Source of the DNA: Agapetus fuscipes
Lineage: Eukaryota; Arthropoda; Insecta; Trichoptera; Glossosomatidae
Length of the DNA stretch: 64,000 bases
Reading direction: 5' to 3'
NCBI GenBank assembly: GCA_951799405.1
Contig: OX637351.1
Location: 9,828,251 to 9,892,250, forward strand
In this document: in pieces, positions 33,256 to 42,557 of the stretch
How the letters are laid out: each line of letters begins with the position of its first letter
How positions within the stretch are numbered: the stretch's first letter is position 1
The notes under the pieces: model-generated
The model's input: the letters and a program-made list of their open reading frames with translations, nothing else
What the model was told of the DNA's origin: nothing
Database searches by the model: none
Translations under genes and position numbers: made by a program

Positions 33256-33572
33256 AGGGCGTACCCAAGATCAAGTCTAGGGGGAGGGGGGGCAGGTTTT
33301 GGAAAGTTGAAGAAGGGAGGGGGGGGGGGGTAGACACGCAAATTGCAAGATTATTCTGATATTCCCTGTCGAAATTGATAATATCGAAAACAAAATATAT
33401 CAGTAGCTTTCATGTGTCGCACATCTCTAGGGAGAGGCAAGCCATGTTAAAAAAATGGCCTTTCAGTAATTGAAATACAATTTTATGACGATTTTGGATT
33501 ATTTAGGTTACATTTTCTCTTCCAGGGGAAGAGGGGACAGCTACCCCCTCTGCCCCTTCCTAGTTACACCCA
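33256..33572. mobile_element. Possible hAT-like MITE with G-rich interior
   Basis: The left end AGGGCGTACCCAAGATC and the right end TAGTTACACCCATG loosely resemble a known hAT arrangement (GGGCGTACCC...GGGTACGCCC). Runs of G at 33289 and 33318 are internal. No target duplication, so low confidence. Confidence 0.35.
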
Positions 33573-33883
33573 TGCTCTATCCTTCATGTACCTCCCAGAT
33601 AGCATTTTAAACTTGAATCTGACTTGCAAAAAGTTTGATGTGACAAAAGTGAAGGCTTGCTGCAAGTTCACCATGGCAAGTATATACACTTGAGGCAAGT
33701 TTGAATCAAACTTTCTAGTTTCCCAGCACCAAGCTTGCAGGAACTTTGTCATAACAAAGTTCCCGCAAGCTTGTTATGACAAACTTGCAAAATGTTTGCT
33801 TCTGCAAAATATATACATTTGTTGAAATTATTATTTTTTAATTGTATAAATTATACACATTTGTTGATATTATTATTTTTAAA

Positions 33884-34083
33884 TGGTTCACTTTGCCAAT
33901 GTCACCCCTGCTTCAGGGAAGGTCGGCAAGAGTTGCAGAACTTATGTTCATTTGAGATTGGGTTTTTTATATTGTAGGTCCACATGCGGCATGTGTAAAC
34001 GCGAAATTATGTATGTCTGCTTATGGGAATGCATTTAATATGAATCTCAAATGATACATATCTTTGCAGCTTAGATTTTGATT
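33884..34083 (+). mobile_element. LINE family A 3' tail
   Basis: It runs from GGTTCACTTTGCCAATGTCA to CTTTGCAGCTTAGATT in plus orientation and is well preserved. Confidence 0.8.
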
Positions 34084-34767
34084 TGTTATAATATTTAAAA
34101 AAAACAAAATTATAATTAAAAGATGAAACATTTTTATTTTATTTTATTTACAGTTTGCTATAGTATTAACAAAGTTGTATCAAAGTCACACTCAGGTACA
34201 TTATTCCCCTGGCCTCCTTGCTTTGTCTCTCGGCTCTGTAATAGAAAAACAAGGCTATTTTTAGTAATTATATATCTACTTACAAAATATTTATAATTAA
34301 AGATGCAATATACACTAAGTACTGATTTCATTATAAACAGTTTTAATTTTCTTTTAGAAATTTGTTCCACGGTACTCCGTTTTCTTAGAAATTATTAAAG
34401 CAAATATGTATTATAAAATACCAAGATCGGATTGCCCTGTAAGGAGTTATGCATGGAAACACATAAAAGTTTAAAAGCACCAAATTAAGACCACCAAACT
34501 TTCAAGACATTTCCGAGACATAGCAGTTTCCGAGATTTAATATAATATAACCACTTAAAATCAATTTGTAAAATAAGAGTTTTTCAGAAGCCGTCAATCA
34601 AAAAGTTTGATTAAAACTACGTGATCTGCACTAAATGCATCACACCGTCCACAGCACAAATACATACAATTGGCTAGAATTACAAAATATAGCTAGGAAC
34701 AAACATGTTAATTACTAAGGTTATATCAGTAGGTACTCGTGTTGTGTGTTCTGTCTGTAGGTATTAT

Positions 34768-34969
34768 TGTTATCTTATTTTGTCAGCGGTGGAATTGAAG
34801 ATAAACACTCATTTAATTGTTTTATATGTTTTATTAGTTAGTTTTCTCAGACACAACATTTAGTTCACACAACTTGAAAAGCCCTCCATTTTCTCTCTGA
34901 CAGGTTGAGCAACCCAATAAAAATAAACTGCAACTTTGAGTTGCCAACTCGCACTACCAACTTACAACA
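34768..34969 (-). repeat. Copia 3' LTR
   Basis: About 200 bp, matching 42357-42552 with scattered substitutions (for example ATTTAGTTC against ATTTGGTTC). The left edge is uncertain by a few bases because the two LTRs differ there. Confidence 0.8.
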
Positions 34970-35549
34970 CTTCCCCTCAGTTTAAGTTTTATTGTCTAAC
35001 AGATAATAATAGAAAGAAAAACAAAACAATCACTTATTGCAACCCCATCAAATTGACAAAATCTTCAGTTTTATTAACACTTAATGCTTTAATAAACAAA
35101 TCAGAAATATTCAATAGGGAAATTTCACAAAAAAAAAATATTGTGGATTTAAATTCCTTTATATTTGCTTATCACAAAACTTTTTGAATTTTATTTTTAC
35201 TTGCTTTTTCTACAAAGTAATTAATGTTCAAAAAATGAATTTTGAATTTACGCGCCAAAACGCTCCTTGGATTGAATTTTCGGCTGTGACGTCATTTTCT
35301 TTGACTTTTTGTAGCCATCGCAATACCAGCAGCGTTGTCGATACAAGAAAATGACGTCACGGGGGCTACAAATTTCGTTGACGGATCGCACATCCGTTTC
35401 AAAACCGGTCAAAATTTACAAAAGATCTTTTTCAAATTTAAAATTATATAAATTTATTTAGGACTTGAAATTAGGCCCTTGTTTATATGTTTATCGTTAT
35501 CTAACAAAATTATACAGTTTTTACCAAATTCCTCACTATTGCAAATACC

Positions 35550-36149
35550 CTATTGAGATGGCACATACTTAAAAATAATCTTCCCCTGCTTAACATAATC
35601 TTGTACAAAACAATACTTAATATCAGTATGCTTTGATTTATCCGAATCCAATCCTGTCTCACTCAAAACAATAGCACCTTGATTGTCACACATAATCTCA
35701 ACTGGTTTTGGCAACAAATTTCCTTGACCCATCTCCTCTAAAATCATTTGCAACCACAGTACTTCCTTCGTTATTTCACTCATAGACACAAATTCTGCTT
35801 CCATAACGGATGCAGCCGTCACAGATTGTTTTTTACATCTCCAAATAATTGGTCCATGGCACATCATTATTATAAATCCTGAAAATGATTTTCTCTCACC
35901 CTTATTATTATTATAATCAGAATCACAGTAAATTTCAACTAATGGATTCTTCCCCTCACACTTAGAATAAACAATTTTCAAATCTTTAGTCTCTTTAAGA
36001 TATTGTAACGAAATACACTGGTAGATGTTTATTGGTGTACGTGTGTTTTGAGAGAATGTTCTGGCCCAGACGATTGTAATTGTAAGGTGTGTATGTAGGT
36101 AGGAAATGGACTCTTCATGAAATAAATATGTCCAGAATCGTCTATACAA
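35550..36149 (-). pseudogene. Copia RNase H, 3' half of the split pol
   Basis: From YLKETKDLKIVYSK the protein is the copia RNase H (EIYCDSDYNNNKGERKSFSG, AASVMEAEFVSMSEITKEVL, IMCDNQGAIVLSETGL). Its first ~48 codons are LTR sequence of the inserted element, not pol. The matching upstream pol part is on the far side of that insertion at 39578-39800, which carries further stops. Confidence 0.83.
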
Positions 36150-36457
36150 CTGTGGTAGTGGAAGTTTCTAGGGCAGGCTGGAATGGCCCCTAGGTTCCGC
36201 TATAAGAAGGGCGACAATGGGCTGAAGCGAGTCAGTCTTCGAAGCACTCACACAGAGGAATATCTAGTTACTAGGGCGACCAATATGGTGTAAAATAAAT
36301 GTAATCTGTACGAAATAAATAAGTGTGTTAAAATAAATCTGTTAGAATAAGTCTGTTAAAAATAAATCTATTGTAAGAAAGTCTGTGTAAATAAACTGTA
36401 TGGCTAACTTGTGTTGAACTTGTGTTTTAATTAAAAGAACCCAGGAAAAACGTAACA
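36004..36457 (+). repeat. 5' LTR of the gag-DEK element
   Basis: 454 bp, TGTAACG to CGTAACA. It includes a core promoter and AATAAA signals (first at 36294-36299). Confidence 0.95.
36201..36237 (+). promoter_or_regulatory. LTR core promoter: TATA box and arthropod initiator
   Basis: TATAAG at 36201 is followed 31 bases later by TCAGTC at 36232-36237, the arthropod initiator consensus, putting the start at about A36234. The same pair occurs in the 3' LTR at 39317 and 39348. Confidence 0.7.
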
Positions 36458-37085
36458 ATGGTGTCGGTGTGAGATTTAAAACCAAGTACCAAAAAATCTG
36501 TGCTTAAGACTATTGAAAAATATTTCTGGACAAGATTTCTAGACCCTAAAGGAGGAGAAGATAATATCTTCTTTCCTTTAAAAATAAAATAAATAAATAA
36601 AAATTTCGAAAAATATTTCAAATTGTGTGTATTGTGTTCGTGGACATTTAACTACCTACGACGTGTTGGGGAGACTTTTGATACGAAATAAATATTATAA
36701 ATCATTATCATTCTACAATATTTCTGATTTAAAAAAAAAAATAAACATTCAAAATAATTATAAAGTGGTACCTATCTACATATAATGGTACTTAACATTG
36801 AGTGATAGACGTGCAAAAATCCAAATTAATTATTATCCCACATTATATATATTTTTTTTTTTTTTGGTTGAAATAAATTTTAATTATTATGTTAAAAATA
36901 TTGGTGATTTAAAAATAAATATTAAAAGGCGGTACCTACCTACCGTTCAGTCTAATCAGATAAATTATTATTTTGCTACAGTACATGTTAAAACCGCTAT
37001 ATATATAAAACTCCAAACTCTTATTAAATAAATTTAAAAATATTTTTGTTTTGAAGTAAATTTAATTTTTTGTTAAAAAAAAAAA
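36458..37085 (+). other. 5' leader of the gag-DEK element
   Basis: About 630 bp of AT-rich untranslated leader with no ORF. It begins with the putative primer-binding site and ends in an A run immediately before the ATG (AAAAAAATGG). Confidence 0.7.
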
Positions 37086-39119
37086 ATGGCTAAGGTGAAC
37101 ATCAAGGACCTCAAAGTCACTGAGCTTAAGAATGAGCTTCTGGAGAGGGACCTGGAGACCTCAGGAGGGAAGGCGGCCTTACAAGCACGCCTCATGGAGG
37201 CTCTAGAACAGTCAGGCGAAGACCCGGCATACTTTGTCATGGCATCTGGGGGAGACCGCGCCCTTGAGGAGCTGAACCTCAGCATCAATGGAAACTTGAA
37301 GGAAGGCCTCACTACCATGGAGGAGAAGATGACCAGTAGCCTGAGAGGACTGAAAGTGGAGATGGCTGACAACGCCAAGACCCTGGAGGAGAAGATGGCT
37401 GACAACGCCAAGACCCTGGAGGAGAAAATGACCAGCAACCTGACCGGGCTGGAGGAGAAGATTGCTAAAAACCTAGCCTTAAAAATGTCGGTGGACACTG
37501 ATAGTGTAAAATTAAGTGATAATCAGGATGACAAAAAGGCCGATATGTCAACTGAGGATGAGTCGTCTCAGGAGTTGAGGAAGGGAGACCTGAAGGCCAA
37601 AAACAACGGCCAGCTCAAGGCTGAGGACGCAGCTGACAGCAAAGATGTCAAAGACGATGTCAAGTCGGCCGAAAACGGCAAGAGTGACTCGGCCGAGGTA
37701 AAGGCTGACAAGGATGCAAAGGAGGAGACGGACGCCAAGGAGGAGGATGAGGACGCCAAGGACAAGAAGGGCAAGGCCAAGAAGGCCAACAGTGTGAAGA
37801 AGAAGCCCGCGCCCAAGAAGAAGGCGGAGGAGGCCGTAGAGAAGGCTCCCAAGAAGAAGAAGGCCGTGGAGCCGCTGGTGCCCGTGCCCGCGGGCCGGGG
37901 CATCCCCATCGACCACATCCCCGACGTGGAGGTGGCCATCTCCAGGTTTGAGAAGGACACGCCTGAGCACAAGGCCAAGCTGGAGGAGGTGCAGAAGCTG
38001 GAGCCCAAGCAGCTGCGGACGCTGTGCGAGAAGCTGGGCTTGGACAAGAGGGGCGCGCCCACGGAGCTGGTCAGCAGGGTAATGGGCTTCCTGCTGCTGC
38101 CAAAGCAGGTCTCCTCGCACGCCAGGGGGCTGATGAAGGAGAGGCCGGTGACTGACCGCGGCGAAGCCACGGGAGGCAGGCCCAGAAGGTCCGCTGCTGC
38201 TATTGTCAAGAGAGGTTACTCTAACGAGGAGTATGAAACAGATCCGGAAACCAAAGTGCGGGGACCCAAAGTCAGCAGGGATGAATTAGGGGATTCAGAT
38301 GGCTCGTACAACCCGAGTGGCTCCGGACAGGAGGCGGACTCTGACTTTGACCCGTCAGTGGGGGAGGGGGGCGCTCCCTCCCGCAGGCGCCGCGCCCCCG
38401 CCCGCAGGGGCTCAGCCAAGCAGAGCAAGCAGAAGGGACGACCCAAGCATGGCGCGGCAGGAAGCCACTCAGCGAGTCAGAGGACGAGAGCAAGAGTGAA
38501 AACTCCGCTTCCGAGCAGGAGAGCGGCTCCGACAACCAAGGATTCTGATCCTTTGACGCAGGAGCCGGCGAGCAAGCGGAGCCGAGGAGCGGTGGCTGAC
38601 CGGGGACGCAAGGCGGCGCCCCCAACCAAGGAAAGGCGCCCATGCCGGCCGCCAAGAGGAAAGCACCCCTCCCGCAGGCGCCGCGCCCCCGCCCGCAGGG
38701 GCTCAGCCAAGCAGAGCAAGCAGAAGGGACGACCCAAGCATGGCGCGGCAGGAAGCAACCCAGCGAGTCAGAGGACGAGACCGAGAGTGAGAACTCCGTT
38801 TCCGAGCAGGAGAGCGGCTCCGACGACGGACAAGGATTCTGATCCTTTGACGCAGGAGCCGGCGAGCAAGCGGAGCCGAGGAGCGGTGGCCGACCGGGGA
38901 CGCAAGGCGGCGCCCCCAACCAAGGAAAGGCGCCCATGCCGGCCGCCAAGAGGAAAGCACCCCCCCCCACACCAGCCAGCAATGACGGGCAAAACCCTAA
39001 GGGGAAAATTCCGTGGAACGTCATTTTTCCTGACCACTGGATGCAACTGTGGGTCAAACTGCCCGTACCTTCTTAAAGAAAAGACTGTTCCGGGGCGGAA
39101 CAGTCTAAGGGGGGGATAA
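37086..39119 (+). CDS. Gag-like SAP/coiled-coil protein fused to a DEK-like chromatin protein, 677 aa
   Basis: No introns or stops. Residues ~7-41 are a SAP motif (LKVTELKNELLERDLETSGG). Residues ~60-132 are a heptad-like coiled coil with repeated LEEKMT/TLEEKMADNAK units, as in SAP-bearing gag proteins of insect LTR elements. From Met134 the protein changes: acidic, then Lys-rich (KKKPAPKKKAEE), then GRGIPIDHIPDVEVAISRF at ~270-288 and FEKDTPEHKAKLEEV running into a second SAP at ~305-340 (KQLRTLCEKLGLDKRGAPTE, FLLLPK). This order matches DEK, an abundant chromatin architectural factor. The middle of the DEK pseudo-SAP region is missing between ISRF and FEKD. Residues ~430-625 are Arg/Pro/Ala-rich and made of two 97-codon repeats. 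DEK identity is inferred from motif order; the DEK_C domain is absent. Confidence 0.8.
   Translation: MAKVNIKDLKVTELKNELLERDLETSGGKAALQARLMEALEQSGEDPAYFVMASGGDRALEELNLSINGNLKEGLTTMEEKMTSSLRGLKVEMADNAKTLEEKMADNAKTLEEKMTSNLTGLEEKIAKNLALKMSVDTDSVKLSDNQDDKKADMSTEDESSQELRKGDLKAKNNGQLKAEDAADSKDVKDDVKSAENGKSDSAEVKADKDAKEETDAKEEDEDAKDKKGKAKKANSVKKKPAPKKKAEEAVEKAPKKKKAVEPLVPVPAGRGIPIDHIPDVEVAISRFEKDTPEHKAKLEEVQKLEPKQLRTLCEKLGLDKRGAPTELVSRVMGFLLLPKQVSSHARGLMKERPVTDRGEATGGRPRRSAAAIVKRGYSNEEYETDPETKVRGPKVSRDELGDSDGSYNPSGSGQEADSDFDPSVGEGGAPSRRRRAPARRGSAKQSKQKGRPKHGAAGSHSASQRTRARVKTPLPSRRAAPTTKDSDPLTQEPASKRSRGAVADRGRKAAPPTKERRPCRPPRGKHPSRRRRAPARRGSAKQSKQKGRPKHGAAGSNPASQRTRPRVRTPFPSRRAAPTTDKDSDPLTQEPASKRSRGAVADRGRKAAPPTKERRPCRPPRGKHPPPHQPAMTGKTLRGKFRGTSFFLTTGCNCGSNCPYLLKEKTVPGRNSLRGG
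38380..38959 (+). repeat. In-frame tandem duplication, 291-bp unit, within the fusion ORF
   Basis: Unit 1 starts CCCGCAGGCG at 38380 and unit 2 at 38671, a period of 291 bp (97 codons). Unit 2 has a 3-bp insertion and a handful of substitutions. GC content is far higher than in the surrounding DNA. Confidence 0.92.
39082..39106 (+). other. Perfect 10-bp hairpin before the polypurine tract
   Basis: AGACTGTTCC and GGAACAGTCT pair around a 5-base loop, ending one base before the polypurine tract. Could be an RNA export, packaging or 3'-end signal; function is unknown. Confidence 0.6.
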
Positions 39120-39573
39120 TGTAACGAAATACACTGGTAGATGTTTATTGGTGTACGTGTGTTTTGAGAGAATGTTCTGGCCCAGACGATTGTAATTGTA
39201 AGGTGTGTATGTAGGTAGGAAATGGACTCTTCATGAAATAAATATGTCCAGAATCGTCTATACAACTGTGGTAGTGGAAGTTTCTAGGGCAGGCTGGAAT
39301 GGCCCCTAGGTTCCGCTATAAGAAGGGCGACAATGGGCTGAAGCGAGTCAGTCTTCGAAGCACTCACACAGAGGAATATCTAGTTACTAGGGCGACCAAT
39401 ATGGTGTAAAATAAATGTAATCTGTACGAAATAAATAAGTGTGTTAAAATAAATCTGTTAGAATAAGTCTGTTAAAAATAAATCTATTGTAAGAAAGTCT
39501 GTGTAAATAAACTGTATGGCTAACTTGTGTTGAACTTGTGTTTTAATTAAAAGAACCCAGGAAAAACGTAACA
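39120..39573 (+). repeat. 3' LTR of the gag-DEK element
   Basis: 454 bp, apparently identical to the 5' LTR by direct reading. Confidence 0.95.
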
Positions 39574-39796
39574 ATATCTTAAAATATGAACAACCTCATT
39601 CCAATTCTTTGGATCATTTAGATACTGACTATAACTTTGCTCAATGCAAAACTGAGATCAAGTCTCGTACAGTTTGGTAAATAATTTATCCTCCCTACAG
39701 CATGTTGGTACATTGCTACATCATACGATTCTTCAGCTGTTTCAGTTTTATCTTCAGTACTAGCGGGAAGGGGAGCACCTCTTCCCTTTGCTTGAA

Positions 39797-40519
39797 TTAA
39801 ACCAAACTCAGTAATAACCTCCTCAATGTATTTTTCTGATCGATGCTGATCACTCCATTACCTTGAACCACATGCATTGACAAAAAATCTTTCATTTCAC
39901 CAAGATCTCTCACTTCAATTTTTAACATCAACTCTCTCTTAATCCACATAACTTTCTCTTTCACTCTAGTTCCATCTTTTACATTATCTCCATATCCAAC
40001 AAACACACAATCTATAGCTCTCTGATTGAATTTTCCATTATCACAATAAAGAAATCCCTTACAACCAAAAGGTATAAGTCTCTCATAGTCCTCAGCTTTC
40101 AACTCTTTTCCACTCCAACATACCATGGGAATTTGATTGTCAATGGCTCTAGATGGTGACATATTTCTCACAAAACAGGCAACACTCATAGCTTCAGCCC
40201 AGAAAGAAATAGGAAGTCCAGACTGTATAAGCATACATCTAATAGCATTACCTAGAGTCCTATTTTGCCTCTCTGCTATTCCATTTTGAGCTGGGGAATC
40301 TCTGACTGTCTTTCTATGGATTATCCCATTTTCCTTGAGAAATGCCTGAAACTCTCCATTCATGTACTCTCCACCTCCGTCTGATTGCAAGGCTTTAATC
40401 TTGGAATCATGTAACAATTCAACATAGGTTTTAAATTGATTAAACACACAAAACACTTGATTTTTCCTCGCTAAAGTATATACAGTTACATACCTAGAAT
40501 AGTCATCAATAAAGGTCAC
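39797..40519 (-). pseudogene. Copia integrase core fused to RT tail
   Basis: The same frame as the segment above after one stop codon. The integrase core shows LQSDGGGEYMNGEF and SPAQNGIAERQNRTL, the second Asp and the Glu of the DDE triad. After KVMWIKREL it jumps directly to LKIEVRDLGEMKDFLSMHVV, which normally lies after the YVDD box, so the RT catalytic domain has been deleted in frame. Confidence 0.82.
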
Positions 40520-40528
40520 TGCATATTT

Positions 40529-41425
40529 TTAACCACCAACAGAAGAAGACAATTTACCTATTACATCAGTATGTATTAACTCCAAAGGTTTAGAAGTCTT
40601 TCGTTCACTTGTCAAAGGAAAACCAATCCTCGTAGCCTTTCCTTTTGAACATACATCACACTTTTCATCAAGTTTTCCATGACACTCAATAACTGGTATT
40701 TTCTTAATGGCTTCTTCATGGAGGTGTCCAAGACGGGAATGCCACTCAACAGCACTCCGCAATGCCACGGCATTCCTAACGTTGTCACCCAAACTGGTAT
40801 CGCTGGAACATACCACTTTCACATTGTTGAAGTTATAATTTTTCTTTACATCCAAAACATAAAGTTCATCTCTGACAGGTGCAGTGAAAATAACTTCCAT
40901 GTTGTCTAACTTATCTCTAGCAATACAACTGTCTTCCTCAGAAGTACAATAAATACCCTTCTTGGCTAATTTTGAGGTTGATAACAAATTGAATGAATAC
41001 TCAGGCACATACAATACACTAGACATGCACAGTTTCCAACCACCACATTCATCAGTAATGTTTAGTTCAATTTGTCCTTCACATAGCACCGCAACACTAC
41101 CTTTTCCCATAACAACCTCTCCTATGGTAACCTTCAACTCCTTGAACATATGTTTATCATTGCAGATGTGATCATTCGCAGCACTATCAATTAGGAATTC
41201 ACAATTAATGTCTGATTGATAACCACTGGTGACCAAAGCTTTTGATGGACTCACACATGACCCAGACTTTGGATTGCTGTTGGAATTATTATTGTCCTTA
41301 ATTATTTCTACTTTTTCTTGACAATTTCCTGTCATGTGTCCAAGCTTTCCACAACGATAACATTTGGTACGACTGCACTCTCTCATCATGTGACCATGTG
41401 ACCAAACTGTCCACACTGATAACAC
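40529..41425 (-). pseudogene. Copia protease and integrase N-terminus
   Basis: It contains the second CCHC knuckle, a protease region FLIDSAANDHIC (the usual DSGA is DSAA here), the pre-integrase motif WHSRLGHLHEEAI, and the zinc-binding/first catalytic part LELIHTDVIG. It ends at a TAA where the same frame then continues, i.e. a single nonsense mutation. Confidence 0.85.
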
Positions 41426-42219
41426 TTCACACTCTTTTGTTGGTTGCTTGACCCAGCAAGTATCCTTTTGGAGTTTACATTGTTCTGAAAAACATTATTG
41501 GAGTTGCTGCTGTTGCCGCTGTTTTGACCTCCTCGATATCCTCCTCTTCTTCCGCCTTGATTCTTGCATCCTCGACCACGGTTTCCTTCCTTCTCCTTGA
41601 AGTTCTTGGTGACCGATGAAAAAGCATTACTAATGCCCTCAAACTCCGACTCATCTTCTTTCTGCAGCAAGGTAGCCTTAACCTTCTCCGTTGTCAGTTC
41701 TCTCTCCTTGCCCAACATTGAGATCAAAACTTTGTACTTGTCCTTAGGCAGACCAACTAAGAAAACACCTGCTAGCTGACTGTCATTTAATTTCAGTCCG
41801 TAGCCTCCACTCCTAATAACACGATTCAGACCTTGAATTTTTGCCATATATACATGCATAGGCAGGTCCTCTGTCTTCAAAACATTCATCATTTCTTTCA
41901 TCTTCTCCAAACATTGAATTAACGTGAAAGAAGAATGAATTGTTTTCAGCTTAGCCCACGCTTCATAGGCAGTAGCACAATCTCCTATGTCTTCCATGTA
42001 TGCATCGTCGACATACCGCCACAGAAACACAAGGGCCTTCCTATTAGTTCTTGTTTGCTCTTGATTAAAATTAACTACATCCGCACCCTCATAGCCAGAA
42101 TCGATTGCATTGCAGCAATTACTGTCTACTAATTCGGCCATAGCTCGTCGCGACCACGCATAATAGTTGCTCCACCTCAATTTTGGGATTGACTCCCTTG
42201 TCTTATTGTAGTCCGTCAT
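41386..42219 (-). pseudogene. Copia gag
   Basis: The 277-aa open frame has a UBN2/copia-type gag (KLRWSNYYAWSRRAMAELVD, AWAKLKTIHSS, LPxDKYKVLISML), an RGG-rich linker, and the first half of a zinc knuckle CYQCGQFGHM. A frameshift near 41395 moves the second knuckle (CYRCGKLGHMTGNC) into the next open frame. Confidence 0.85.
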
Positions 42220-42356
42220 CTTGCTAATTGTTGCTGGCTGTATAAAAAGATCTCACACACACTAATTTTCACTTTTGTGCTCCACTAAAAAGATCTCACA
42301 TACACTAACTAATTTTCACTTTTGCGCTCCACTCCTCTTCAATTCCTCACGCTCTG

Positions 42357-42552
42357 GTTATTTTGTCAGCGGTGGAATTGAAGATAAACACTCATTTAAT
42401 TGTTTTATATGTTTTATTAGTTAGTTTTCTCAGACACAACATTTGGTTCACACAACTTGAAAAGCCCTCCATTTTCTCTCTGACAGGTTGAGCAACCCGA
42501 TAAAAATAAACTGCAACTTTGAGTTGCCAACTCGCACTACCAACTTACAACA
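42357..42552 (-). repeat. Copia 5' LTR
   Basis: It pairs with 34768-34969. The adjoining minus-strand sequence CCAGAGCGTGAGG is the likely primer-binding area, resembling the initiator-Met half-tRNA sites of copia elements. Confidence 0.8.
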
Positions 42553-42557
42553 GGTAT

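Larger units (their letters stand above)
36004..39573 (+). mobile_element. Young non-autonomous LTR retrotransposon carrying a gag-DEK-like fusion gene
   Basis: The element is 3570 bp, flanked by ATAT (36000-36003 and 39574-39577), inserted in the copia pol. LTRs 36004-36457 and 39120-39573 are each 454 bp and I see no difference between them. After the 5' LTR comes TGGTGTCGGTGTGAG (likely primer-binding site). A polypurine tract AAGGGGGGGAT precedes the 3' LTR. The 2662-bp interior holds one long ORF (37086-39119) and no protease, RT, RNase H or integrase, so mobilisation must be in trans. The 4-bp ATAT duplication and TGTAACG...CGTAACA ends fit the gypsy group, by inference. Confidence 0.93.
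34768..42552 (-). mobile_element. Copia LTR retrotransposon, decayed, minus strand
   Basis: LTRs are at 34768-34969 and 42357-42552. The minus-strand LTR starts TGTTGTAAGTTGG. A polypurine tract (GAGGGGAAG on minus) abuts the 3' LTR near 34970. A possible GGTAT duplication lies at 34760-34764 and 42553-42557. Coding order is gag, protease, integrase, then a short RT tail and RNase H: the copia order. Gag is frameshifted, integrase has a stop, and the catalytic RT core (including the YVDD box) is deleted. A young LTR element has split it at 36004-39573. Confidence 0.88.

Noticed and set aside
37073..39057. Long antisense ORFs (141, 190, 213 and 261 codons) opposite the fusion gene
   Set aside because: They mirror a GC-rich, stop-poor coding strand and have low-complexity Ser/Leu/Gly-rich composition; shadows of the real ORF.
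38768..39265. 165-codon minus-strand ORF spanning the fusion gene end and LTR
   Set aside because: Its N-terminus is LTR sequence, repeated verbatim at 36004; an artefact of the LTR repeat.
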